Shown: positions 45,530-57,768 of the stretch, piece after piece
Position numbering within the stretch: position 1 is the first letter of the stretch
Layout: the number at the start of each line of letters is the position of its first letter
NCBI GenBank assembly: GCA_002812745.2
Contig: NCSJ02000010.1
Span: 62,001 to 126,000 of the forward strand
DNA length: 64,000 nucleotides
Reading direction: 5' to 3'
DNA from: Scytalidium lignicola
Lineage: Eukaryota; Ascomycota; Leotiomycetes
Position numbers and translations under genes: made by a program
Notes under the pieces: generated by a model
What the model was told of the DNA's origin: nothing
Database searches by the model: none
The model's input: only the letters and a program-made list of their open reading frames with translations

Positions 45530-48500
45530 CCTTTCCTAAAACTTTACTAAATTAACATATTATACTCTTATATTATAATACAAGTATATAATAACAACTT
45601 ATTAAACAAGGTTATACTTATAAAGGTAATAAAGCACCTTTATAACACTGATAAAAAAACTTTCAATGTAATAGATATATAACTTCTTGAAGTCTTATTC
45701 TGACTAATTCTATATAATTACAATTAAACTTATTAAGAAAGAATAAATTCAAGTACAAGATATAAAGCTTATAAAGGAATAATTCTTGAAATATAATAAT
45801 ATTTAACAAGAAAATAAAATTCAAAAAAAAGAATATTTATAATATAAATAAGACAGGATTTTGTATTAGTATAGTAGAAGAAGAGTAAATTATTATATTT
45901 TTTATAACTACTTATCTTATAAATACTTAAATTAACTTTAAAGTTCTTAGTTTAATATACACAAGTTAAGAATTAAGTACTTTTCTAACTCTTATAACTT
46001 CTTAGAATGATTATTAACAATTTTATAAGTTATAACAAGACTATAACTCTTATTACAAGCTTAGCCTATTACTATTACCTTTAACTTAACTTATATATAT
46101 AAAACAAATCTTTAATATTATCAAGATATACATAGAAAACTAAAAGTATAATAAAGTAATTAACAACTTCAAATACAAATTGATAATCTTCAAGAGCTAT
46201 TATAAATAAGTAAAATTGTCAAAGGAATTTTATATTAAAGTATTCCTTATTATACTAACAAGACTAGTAAAAGACTATTTTATTATTAATAACCTTGTTA
46301 AATGCATATTCAAAGAAGTATACACTTATTTACACAACTTTTACAAAAGACTTATATATCATCATCAAATCTATACTGAATAAGAAAGTACAACATTAAC
46401 CTTGATCACAATTGTAAACCTTAAGAAAATAACATTTAAAAATATACAATTACTTATTAATAAGCTTTAAGAGCTTTAATATAACCTTTAGCCAACTTAT
46501 AAGACAATTAATATTCTTTATAAGAAGTTAATTATTACTTGCTAAAGATCTTTAACATATAAATATATTATTTCAGACTTATCAAGAGACTTAAGACAAC
46601 CTATCAATAAACTCTACTTGTTTATTATGTTATACAAAAAGGAAAAAGAATAAGAACACTATAATAAAACTTATTTTACAAACTATCATTATTATACTAA
46701 TTATAGAACAAACTAATAATTCAATTCATAAAGTTTTAAGTATACTACTTTATACTTTTAAACACAAGGAAAATGCTTTATATACAAAAGAGAAGGATAC
46801 TGATCATGGAAATACTTACAAGAAGAGTAAAATACAAAGAAAATATATTTCAAAGTTAAAAATATAAGTAAATTTAACTTTAACATCTATAACTCTAAAC
46901 AACATTTTAATGAACAATTTAAACAATATATTATTAATTATAAAGGAAATAACTTTGAAAAAGAATTAAACTTTACTTTTAAGACTTTATTCATCAACAA
47001 CAACTTAAAAACAAACCTTGAAGAACTTAACCAGCTTAAAACTATATTCTTTATTATAATTACATTCTTTATCTTATATAAAAGTTTCCTAATAGAATTA
47101 ATTATACTAATTACTATAAAATTAGTTAATAACACTTTCTTATACCAACTAACCATCAAGGTACTAATGACTAAGAATTACCCTTGAGAACTTAACTTAA
47201 AAACCTTCATAACAATTATAACAGAAGTATACAATGTAAAAAGCTTAACAAGGTATAATTAAAGACAATTTCATAAAATCCTGATCAATACAAAAGTTAT
47301 AAAATACTCTACAACTAATTATAGTCAATTTGAAGCTTTATAATGAGTAAACCAAACTATAACATTAAATACTATAACTAAAAGTATAATAACAGTACAA
47401 TTTAAAATCAAGAGCACAACTTTAATAAGTTTTATACTAATAAATACATTAATTAAGCAAATTGAATTTTATATAATTAAATCAACTACTCTCTTTTTGC
47501 TATGCTTAACAAATATAAACTAATTGAGTATATATTTCAACAACCTTATAAACCTTCTTATTACCTTACAAAGAAGCATTCTAATTATATAATAATTCAA
47601 CTATAACTTTCTACTTTAAAACATATCTTTATACACTTTTGTTTTTGATTTACTAAAAGAAAACTTTTGTTTCTTAATTAACATAAAATTATAATACTTA
47701 TACCAACGTTTTAACTACTTATTAATAATTAAATTACAATGTATATTGAATTATACAAGTTATAATATCAATAAGGATATATTAGAATACCTTATTAAGT
47801 TTTATACTTATTACTAATGTCATAAGAAGTTATTAAGAAGATTTAGATTTAACTTATAAGACAACATCAACTTCAACTACTTTATTATCATTAACATTTT
47901 TTACATTAACAACAAACTTATACTTTATATTATCAACAAAGAAACACATTACTAAGTTAGTAGATAACTCTAAAATATCAGTATAAAGTACATTTAAGAC
48001 ACTTTATAAACTTGTTAGATTAACATTTACTTAAGACCTTCAGACTAAATTATAATTAACATTAAAAANGAATTTTATTAATAAGAAATTTCAGCAAAGT
48101 ATTATAACTATAAGAATAACCTTAAAAGTAATTCTAATAAAAGCTTACAACTTAATTGACTACGTTGAACAATATTATATACTTGTACAATATACTTACT
48201 AAATAATTACAATTGAAATCCATAATCTTAACAAAGATATAACTTTATAAATAGTATTCAAAGTTGTTAATAATTTAATAAGACTTAACAAACTTATCCT
48301 TATACTATTAGTTTATAATACTTACTTATACATGTTAGAACTTAACACTCTAACTTTAATTATTAACTAAAGAGTTATAACAATCAAGAAAGCTATAAAG
48401 GAAATCAACAAAATCAAGGTAAAACAACAAGTATAAGATATAATCAATATGTATAATAGCTTTAATATAAGTATTATTCACAACTTATTATTGAATTCAA

Positions 48501-49127
48501 ATATTCTTGTATAAAGAGTAAGAAATACAAGTTAGAGTAAAAGCTAGAAAAAGTTATACAAACTTATAAGTATAAATAAAGAAATATATATATTAATGTT
48601 ATTGTATAAGAATATACCATTCAAGTCAACAATTATAAAACTATACCTTATGCTTATAAAAGGAATCAATAAAATCAAGTTACTAAAGCTAAAACCAGAA
48701 ATTATAACCATTGAAGAGCATTAAGAAGAGCTTAACAAGTCAACTATAACTGTTATTCTACTACTAATACTACTTGTGAAACATAAACATAAAAAACCTT
48801 GTAAATACCCTGAAATCATTATTTTCTTGTAAGGCAAAGAACTAAAGCCTTAATTTATAACCTTATATTAAGTTAAAATATCAAAATTACTCAAAAAGAG
48901 CATTTTCAAGATTGTAAACCCTTAAAGTATACTTAACAATATACATATATTCAATATTAAGTTTGTGAATAAAATTAAGAATAAGAGAATTAAAAAAAGC
49001 TTTTGAAAAGTTACACCTTATAATACAAGCTTATAAAAACAATAAGAAGAAGCTTGTTTTAACTTAATTACCTATTATTCAATATGTTAACCAGTGTATT
49101 ATTCTCTATATTGTTATTATAAAGTAC
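45530..49127 (+). mobile_element. RIP-degraded Ty1/copia retrotransposon, 3'-truncated
   Basis: Roughly 3.6 kb of about 80% AT sequence full of stops on all frames. Plus-strand conceptual reading, ignoring stops, still follows a copia polyprotein. A gag region lies at about 46100-46600. A degenerate zinc knuckle (GKCFIYKREGY at about 46770) comes next, with the second Cys and final residues lost by C-to-T type changes. The integrase zinc/core region is at about 47690-48500, and the start of reverse transcriptase at about 48950-49120. The copia frame stops abruptly where the gypsy LTR begins. The high TpA content and near-absence of C/G fit repeat-induced point mutation. No copia LTR was recognised. 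An N at 48069 touches an A run. Confidence 0.75.
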
Positions 49128-49483
49128 TGTTATGGGATTGACTAAACAAGCTAATTGGTGTAGGCCTGAGGCTTAGTACATGGTAAGTATGTATAAAGAA
49201 CCTAACAATTAAAGGGGTTATATGATTAAGATTGTAAGATCAGAGTAATCCAGTGATCTAAGAACTTAGATTAAAGGATTAAGGTGATTTAACAATCTAA
49301 TTGTATTTTATTATCTATATAAGCATGCTATAAGAATATGAAAGTAAACTTCTTGTGTTTAACCTAAATATATCATTAGATCTTACCTTTGACTTAGTTG
49401 CTTATGTTATACATTTTTACTATCCTTGAACATTTACCTTATCCTTAGCTATCCAGTAACCTGGATAGTGTAGTTTTATAACA
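49128..49483 (+). repeat. Probable 5' LTR of the gypsy element
   Basis: Begins TGTTATGGG and ends TTATAACA (TG...CA with short inverted TGTTAT/ATAACA ends). Contains a TATATAAG promoter box at about 49315. It is markedly less AT-rich than its surroundings, and is followed by the gag-like frame. A matching 3' LTR is absent. Confidence 0.55.
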
Positions 49484-52400
49484 TTTTGAACATTACTTAT
49501 CTTGATAAATTAGGATTTGGAAATAAACATACTAATAAATAACAATAACGAATAATAACCTGAAGAAGGTTCTGAAGAAGGCTTTAAAGAAGAATCTGAA
49601 GAGGAATCTGAGGAAGTATCTGAGGAAAGTTCAGAAGATAGCTTTGAAGAAGACTAAAGTGAGAACTAGACTATTAAGGAAACTGACATCTAAGAAGGAA
49701 TGTTAGAAGAAGTTATGATATTATTAAAGCAACTTACTAAGTTAACAAAAGGATTAATTGTTAGAGAATTGTTAAGAGTAATAAGAAAGAAACTAATATC
49801 CTCATTACTAAAACCAATTTTAATATTAAGAGCTCTGAGTTTAAACTTTAATCTAGACTTTGAACTAAAGGATAATATTAAACAAATCTTGATAATGACC
49901 CTTAAAGAAGTCAAAATCACTAGATTAGACTTGTTCTATGAGGATAGAAAGAAACTAAAGGCATATTTTACTTAAACAAGAACTTATTTGGTGTTGAATA
50001 ATCATTTATTGCTTAGAGATATATATAAGGTTTTGTAAGTATTAATATACTTAAGAGGAGTAGTTGAAACTTAGTTTTAACCCTTTAAGGATGAATGGTT
50101 TATAATAAACAAAGGAATAACAAACTAAGAAGTGATCAACATTATTACAAGTTAGGCTAACTATATAAGAAAACTTAAACGTTTATATAGTAATGTTAAT
50201 AAGAAAAGGAATGTTAAAAGACAACTAACTTATCTTAGACAAACTAAGAGCTTTAGTAAATATGCAATGCTTTATTGCTAGTACATAGTATTAATTAATT
50301 AAGGAGAAGAGGTATATATACATTAGTTTAAGATTAGTTTGAAGGACTTCATCAAGGAAGAATTGTATTGATAACTTGTAATCATTACATTTAATACTCT
50401 TATTAACTTATCTATTAAGATTAGGAATGAACAATATAAGATGATCTTGAATAAGAAAGGAGAATTTTACTTTAACTATAGAAAGGCTAACAGTAAAAAA
50501 GGATTGAGAAGACTTTATAAAGTTAGATATCATGAAGAAAGGAAAGACTTTTAAAGGAAAAGGAAGGAAGTACTTTGAAGGAAAAAGTAAGAAAGGGAAT
50601 TCCTTTGGAATTTCCTTTAAAGAACTTAACAAAAGAAGAAAAAATAAGTTATGTTTTAAGTGTAAACTTTTTGAACATATAGTAAATACCTATAAAAAGG
50701 ATAACAAGTTTAGTATAATAGTTAAAGTTAGAGTTATAAGAATCCTGAGAATTATAAATATCTTCTTAGAGTCTTCAGAGGAAGAAGACTCTGAGGATGA
50801 AGGATGAGGCTCTTCAGAAGAAGGAGGTTATTAAGACTTGGTAACTATACTATAAATTACTATTAAAACTGATGTGGACAAGATAGTGATAACAAGAATC
50901 CTTAAGATAAACTTTGTACTTATAACAAGAACTTAATGTAAAAGATATCCTTAAGATGATTACTAGATCAGAGACTAAAGCAGATGAAGATTAATTCTAA
51001 GAGTTAATGGAATTTAGATGATTATGCTGTTAGACTTTGAAGTTATACTAACAGAGTAATATCTTGTTTTTAAGGAACTATTAGTCTTGAAGTATTACCT
51101 TATGATTAGCATGAGGAGATTAAAAGGATAAGAGATCCTGGATAAAAGTTAGCTTTTCCAAACTGTATAATAAGAAGAAGTAATTGTTAAAGTATATAAA
51201 CTTAATCTTAAAGATCTTGTTTTAGTATATAAGACTAACCTCTAAAGTATTATTATTAAGAAAGGAATATGAGAATTCCTCTTGCTAGTAGAAAGGACTT
51301 GGATTTAAGATGATTTTGATCAAATGCTTAAAGATACTTAAATAATGATAAAAGAAGGAATAAGCTATGTTTTATAAGGGTAATACAATTTACAATAAGA
51401 AGGACTTTTTATGATAACTTTTTAGTAAGATTAAACAAAAGTTAAAACTTAACATGGAGAAATTTAAGGTTTAAGGAAATTAGTAGAATAATTGTTTAAA
51501 GCTGAACAATACTATGCTCAGTAAGAATAAAGAGAACTAGTTAAGATTATTGTTGAACAAGTTAACTAGAATGTAAAAGTATTACTTATAGTTAATAAAC
51601 TAGAATGTAAAAGTATTACTTATAGTTAATAAACTAGAAGAAGATTCATTACCTTTAGAAGTATTCATTATGTTATTAGGAGAGGATGAACTATTACAGA
51701 GGATTGATTAACAGTTTAACCAAGAAGTAATAATGTACTTTTTGAATTCTACAAGAAGGATTCCTGAAGAAAGTAATGTCTTTATCATTAAGATAAGAGA
51801 ATACTTAAGAAATGAAATAGTAAAATGAATACAAGATGTATATGTATTTATAGATAATAAAAGTCCTAATAGACTTAGGTTAAGAAATCTTAGTAAAAGA
51901 CAAGTAGTATTATTTGAGGAATTAGAAGAAAATGTTGAAGATCTAGAGATTAAAGATGATATATTAGTTAATAATACTAAAAATGTTAATCTTTACTTTA
52001 TAAACAGTAAAAGTTTATTATATATTAATATAACATTATGTAAAAAGTCAATAAAGGCCTTGATTAATTTAAAAATTAAAAAAAAACTTTATCAGTGAAC
52101 AAGTTATGAAATGACTTGGACTTAACATAAGAGTCAAGGATAACAATTACTTAATATTGTTAGTAAACAATATTAAAGTTCAGAAGTATGTTAATGTTTA
52201 AACTCAGAATTTAGATATGAGGTATAGTAGAAGCTATTAAGAGAAAATATCTTTTGATATTATAAGGTTAAGAATATATTAAGTTATATTAAGAATTGAA
52301 TAAATAAGGAAGTATAATCTAATAATTGATTAGAGAATAAGTATGATTATCTTCTTAGAGGAAATTATGTCTTTAAGAGTTGTTTATGTTGACAAAATCA

Positions 52401-55017
52401 TAAAACATATTCTTGAAGAATATTATAAATGGTTAGAGTTATTTATAAAAAGACTTGATGATTTAGCTTTACTTAAGTATAAACTATAAGATTATAAGAT
52501 AAAGCTTAAAGAGGGGTTTAGACTAGCCTACAGACTAATTTATTAAACAACTCTTACTAAGGATGAGGTGATGAAGAAATAGTTACTTGAGAAAATAGTA
52601 TTTAGAGATTTATACAGAGAAAGTTATGGTAAAGTTAAAGTATTATTGTATTATATAAAGAAAGAAGATGATTTGTTAGGATAACCTTGTAATAATTATA
52701 AATACTTGAATAGTAGAATTNAAAAAAGATTAATACCCCTTATTATTGATAAATTTAATAATGGACAAGTTGAAGGGAGTTGTTATATTTACCAAGCTAG
52801 ACTTGTGGTTAACATTTAATCTGGTTAGGATTAAAAAAGATAATGAATGGAAAGTTATTATTCAGACAAAATATGGATTATTTAAGTTATTGGTTATGAC
52901 CTTTGGTATGACTAATACTTTAGTAATACAACAAAGAATAATAGACTACATATTGAAAAAATATTTAGAGAAATTTATAATAGTATATCTTGATGATATA
53001 ATCATTTACTCAAGGAGTATTAAAGAACATAAGAAGTATGTTAAACTTGTTTTATAAGTGTTGTAAGAAGTAAGATTGTGTTGTAAACTAATAAAATACA
53101 AATTTTATAAAGAATAAGTTTAATTCTTAGGACATTGTATTTTTAAAGAAAGGATAGAAACCCTTGATGATAAGATTTAGTCAATTAAAGAATAAGAACT
53201 ATTGAAGATGGTTAAGTAATTATAGAGTTTTTTAAGGTTAGTTAATTATTATTAAAGATTTATAAAAGATTATTTTAAAATCTCCATGTTATTGACAGAA
53301 CTTATAAAGAAGGATCAAGTTTATAAGTAGAATAATGTTGTAGAGAATGCATTTTAAGGTATAAAGGATGCTTTTGTAAAAGGAAATTTCTTAAGAATCT
53401 TTGATCTAGAGAAAGGAATAAGAATTGAAACTAATGCTTTGGATGTAGTATTAAGAGTAGTGTTATCATAATTATAATAGATTAGTAAACAACATTACTA
53501 AGTACTATTAGCATTTTGATCAAGGAAGTTAAACATTGTGAAAAGAAATTATCAAATGTTGAACAAGGAAATGTTAATTATTATAAAAGCTTTAAAGCAT
53601 TGAAGAATATATGTTGTTAGATCTAATAAAATAGTTAATATACTTTTGGATTATCATAATCTCTAGTACTTTATGACAACTAAGTAGTTGAATGTTAAAC
53701 AAGCATAATAAGCAGAGAAGTTATCCAAGTATAATTTTAAAATCACTTATGTTAGAGGAGAAGATAATAGAAGAGCAAATACTTTAAGTTGGAAACTTAA
53801 GTATTTAATTAAAGAAAAGGAAGAAAGTAAACTAATATTAAAAGAAGATGAAGAAGGATTCTTAGTATACAATAAAGGATAACTTATAGTTGTTATTATA
53901 ATGACAGACAAGTACTAGGCTGATTGAATTAGAGAAGTGATTGAAAAGGAAAAAGGAGAAAATATTTTATTAGACATGACTAGAGGTAAATAGGAGAAAA
54001 TTAAAGATATTTAGTATAAAAACAAGAAGTTATATATACTAATAAAACTAACAAAAGAGTTTGTCAGAGAATAATATAGTTTGTTATATAATGGATATAT
54101 AAAAGTAACTTAATGTTATTACCAAATTAATAAGGATTACTTTATCATAAAACTATAGTTAGTAGTTAAGAAAGTAATCATAGAATATGAAATCTGTAAA
54201 AAGGCTAAGAATTTAAGAAGGAAGCTTTAAGGATAATTATACTTTATACAGATACTTAACAATTTATAGGAATTAATTAGATAAGATTTTATTATAAAAC
54301 TATTAGTTTCTACAAATTATACAATAAAGGTTAAGTATAACTTTATCTTTGTAATAACTGAACATCATATTAATTTTGCAATATTTAAACTGTTCAGAGA
54401 GACTTGAGAAGTAGAGGAGGTAATTAATATATTCTTACAAAGAATAATATCTTAATAAGGATTACTAAAACAAATAATCTTTGATAAAGATATTAAATTC
54501 ACATTTAAGTTTTAAGAAATAATAACAATAAGAATAAGAGTTAAGAGGAAATTGTTAATAGTATAATATCCACAAATTGATGGAAAAACAGAACATTTGA
54601 ATAGGTAGTTAGAAGGATACTTAAGATATTATGTTAATTATAATTAAAATAATTAGGTTGATTACTTGTTGATAGCAGAAATAGTGTATAATAGTATATT
54701 ATATGAATTAACCAAGATTACTTTATTTTATGTGAATTACAGACAAGAACCAGAAGGGTTTTGTATTGGACTAAAGTTAGAATCTACAAGTAAATTAACA
54801 GAGATTCATGTAAAGTAAATAGAGGAAATGCAAGACAAAATCAAGAACTTACTTTAATATACAAAGGAAAGAATGAAGAAGTATTATAATCATGAACACT
54901 TGATAGAATTAGTATATNAAAAAAGGAGATAAAGTTTATCTTCTTAGAAAAAAACATTAAGACAATAAGATTAAGTGATAAACTAGACTAAGTAAAGATA
55001 AGACTATATAAAAAACC
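49484..55017 (+). mobile_element. RIP-degraded Ty3/gypsy retrotransposon, 3'-truncated
   Basis: Stop-riddled, AT-rich sequence whose plus-strand frames follow a gypsy element. There is an acidic Glu/Ser-rich gag start (about 49560-49680), gag (49690-50530), and a mutated CCHC knuckle (CFKCKLFEHIVNTY at about 50650, last Cys now Tyr). The protease/linker is followed by reverse transcriptase at 52746-53057 with KLDLW and the catalytic YLDDIIIYS. RNase H with the SDHHNLQYF-like segment lies at about 53500-53820, and integrase at 54170-54720. The element ends without a 3' LTR at the border with the tRNA synthetase gene. Ns at 52721 and 54918 touch A runs. It sits inside the copia element, so it inserted later. 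Confidence 0.85.
51566..51633 (+). repeat. 34-bp direct tandem duplication in the gypsy pol region
   Basis: Two identical adjacent copies of a 34-nt unit beginning CTAGAATGTAAAAG and ending TTAATAAA. As 34 is not a multiple of three it also shifts the frame. Being identical after heavy mutation, it looks younger than the RIP damage. Confidence 0.85.
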
Positions 55018-55122
55018 TTAAACTAAATTGTGCGATAGATGGCCATTAGCTTTCAAAGAAATTATCAAAATCAATTTGAACTTGCAAAAAAGGGTCAATT
55101 GTTTTAAAACACTTAAACTGTT
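55018..55122. other. Unassigned spacer between gypsy remnant and tRNA synthetase
   Basis: About 105 nt that continues neither the gypsy polyprotein nor the synthetase. It ends at NN (55123-55124), which is probably an assembly join. Confidence 0.5.
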
Positions 55123-57318
55123 NNTCACAACTGTAGCATCACCTGCGGATTTCGGCCCTTCAACAGGCTTTTCTGCTACCACTGGTTTGACCTCTGGCTT
55201 GGTAGTGTCCTCCTCTTTCTTAGCTGCGCCCTCGGCTGTCATATATTCTAATCCGAAATTGTCTGGTTGCTGGAAATCAAGCTGGATGGTGGCACACTGC
55301 CAGTCTCTCTTTAAGCAATCCGAAATGGTGATATCGATCTTTGGGCCGTAGAATGCGCCATCGCCTTCATTAAGCTCCCACGGAGTTCCACCAGGACTAC
55401 TGGAAAAGCCATCCAAGGCCTCACTCAGCATCTTCTCTGCCATGTTCCACGTTTCCAATTTACCCATGTACTTGTCTGGCCGAGTAGAAAGCTTCATTTT
55501 AAAGGTGAAACCAAGAAGGCCATAGACAGAGTGGAGGAAGTCGAAGAGATCATCAAATTCCTCCCTAATCTGATCCACTCGGCAGAAGATGTGGGCATCA
55601 TCTTGTTGGAATCTTCGCACTCTGGTAAGGCCAGATAGCGCACCGGAAGCTTCATTGCGATGCAAAACTCCAAAATCAGCAACTCGCCACGGTAGTTCCC
55701 TATGCGATCTCTCCCTATGGGCGAACATGAGACAATGACCAGGACAGTTCATAGGCTTGAGAGCGAAGGTGTCCTTATCCTCATCCTTGAATGTGAACAT
55801 ATCGTCTTTGTAGTAGTCCCAATGACCGGAAGTCTTCCAAAGCTCTGCGTTATACATGTTTGGAGTGATAACTTCATTATAACCTCTCTTCCAATATTGT
55901 TCACGTATGAAGTCCAAGAGAGTGTTATAGATACGGGTACCATGCGGCAACCACATAGCCGAGCCAGGAGACATTTCATGAAAGAAGTAAAGCTCTTGGT
56001 CTCTACCGATCTTGCGATGGTCACGTTTCGCAGCTTCTTCGAGGAATTTCTTGTGCTCAGCCATCTGCTTCTTGTCAGGGAAGGAGATACCGTAAATTCG
56101 TTGGAGGGAGTCGTTATCCTTATTTCCTAGGAAATACGATGCACTATTCTTTAAGATAGCGAAAGTCTCGATTCTGCCAGTATTCTATTTTTGTAGTTAA
56201 CATCACGGTCAAAATCGGATTGCGGGTTTGAAAGTGCAAAATAAAATTTTNGCTACAATAATAGCAAAAGTATGAATAAAAAGAAAGGAATGCTCAATCA
56301 TACGTACTGGAACATGAGGACCTCGGCATAAATCAATGAGGGGACCTGATTCAAGTCAGTAACATATTTGGTACACAAGAGGCTCACGCTGTTAATGGCC
56401 TCTTTTCCGTACACTTTTTTCCGCCGATACTCACCATTTCTGTAGACAGTCGTAGATTCGCCATCCTTTATCTTATCCTTGATAATGTGCTGTTTATATT
56501 TATTATCCTTGAACATTTCAAGAAGTTCCTCTTTGGTGAGAACTAAGCGTTGAAATGGCTGCTTCTCCTTCACAATCTGGGAAACAAGAGTCTCTATCGG
56601 TTTCCAATCCGACTAAGGAGAAATCAGCTGTGTCTCAGAAAGAATTGCAAAATAGGGCAGCACATACTGTCTGTACTGCAGCACCGCCTGGCAGACCCAT
56701 CTCATAGTAGAAGCCAGATTCGATTGGTGGACCAATGCAAAGACTGCAGCCAAATCTCCTTTCCGAGGCCTCTCCCAATATGTGTGCACTAGAATGCCAG
56801 AAGACCTTCTTACCCAGCTCTAAGTACAGAGGTGTATTAGGCAAAAATAGTATCTGATTGGGCGTCCGTTAGAATTACATACCATCGTCAAAAGTAAGCA
56901 GTTCCAGCTTGCAATCGGCCTCCAAAGCTCTCTCCAAGTCCCATAATTGCTCAGGATCGCCATTCAACTTCGCAACGACAGTACGCTTGAGCAAACTGTT
57001 CGAGATTCCCTTGGCAATATCCGCGGGCGTGGTTTCCCAAGCAGTTCCTTGCTTAATGCTTCCATCCGCAAGAGTGATGGTGATCGGTACTCGAGGTTTT
57101 GCCGCAATCTCAGCATCATACTTGGTCTTTAACTTCTCAAAGATTTGGATACGGTGCGAGAGGAATTGTGGTGGTGGGTTGAGCTCTAGAGGCCCTGCTT
57201 CAGCCCCGCCATCAGCGGGAGCCCCCTTGTCTTTTTTAGCTTTCTGCTTTTTTTCTCCAATTGCAATATTCTTGACACCCTCAGCGACAGACTCGACTGC
57301 TTTCTGAACGGCCGCCAT
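55018..57318 (-). CDS. Cytosolic threonyl-tRNA synthetase, C-terminus missing at NN
   Basis: Exons 57318-56883, 56819-56668, 56612-56435, 56345-56308 and 56184 to the break at 55125. The N-terminal TGS domain ([23 protein letters not shown]) is followed by the second additional domain with [10 protein letters not shown]. The class II catalytic core comes next: the zinc Cys in [10 protein letters not shown], and motif 2 in [28 protein letters not shown]. Translation is normal through the linker [17 protein letters not shown], then meets NN at 55123-55124 and runs into unrelated sequence to a stop at 55018. Motif 3, the third zinc ligand (a His in that region) and the whole anticodon-binding domain are absent, so this copy could not charge tRNA-Thr. 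The gene is essential, so a misjoin or a second copy is expected. An N at 56251 lies inside an intron. Confidence 0.9.
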
Positions 57319-57768
57319 AGCTAGCAAGAATATGTTGTGGGGTTTTGTTCACAATAATTACGGCCCTGAAATCGAAACGTTTATTAGATTGTGTGTTGTT
57401 TAGTGGTGACTCAAAGGCGGTGAGTTATTGAGGGGTTAGGTTGAAGATGACTCCTGTGACTTAATGCCTAAGGCAACTATCCCCCCTATTCACTCAGTTC
57501 CCGTATTTATGATTGGTGTTTCTGCGAGTAAGCATGAGTAGAATCGTGGCCCAAATCTTCTTACTCGGGCTAATTTCCCCGTTCTTACACAGCATTAAGG
57601 ATATGAAAGTCACAAAACGAGTTTATGTTTTGTTTAAACGTTTAAACCCTGTCGTCTGGAAGTATATATGACTAATATTTGTGCCTAATAACAGCTAAAC
57701 TGGGAATATACAAAGATAAGATAGATGCAATCTTATCAACAGTCCAAATACAAATCCCGAGTCACAAT
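57319..57768. other. Promoter region of the threonyl-tRNA synthetase gene
   Basis: 450 nt between the dynamin 3' end and the synthetase start, both genes on the minus strand. Contains the perfect 16-bp palindrome GTTTAAACGTTTAAAC at 57632-57647. Confidence 0.5.
57632..57647. promoter_or_regulatory. Perfect 16-bp palindrome GTTTAAACGTTTAAAC
   Basis: Each half contains GTTTAAAC, itself a palindrome, so the element is a tandem of two 8-bp palindromes. About 315 bp upstream of the synthetase ATG. Role unknown. Confidence 0.4.

Noticed and set aside
46938..50807. Several 60-90 codon open frames in the AT-rich block (such as 46938-47159, 49690-49975 and 50408-50807)
   Set aside because: They are chance gaps between stops in RIP-mutated copia and gypsy sequence. 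Only their residual polyprotein similarity is meaningful, and it is covered by the element entries.
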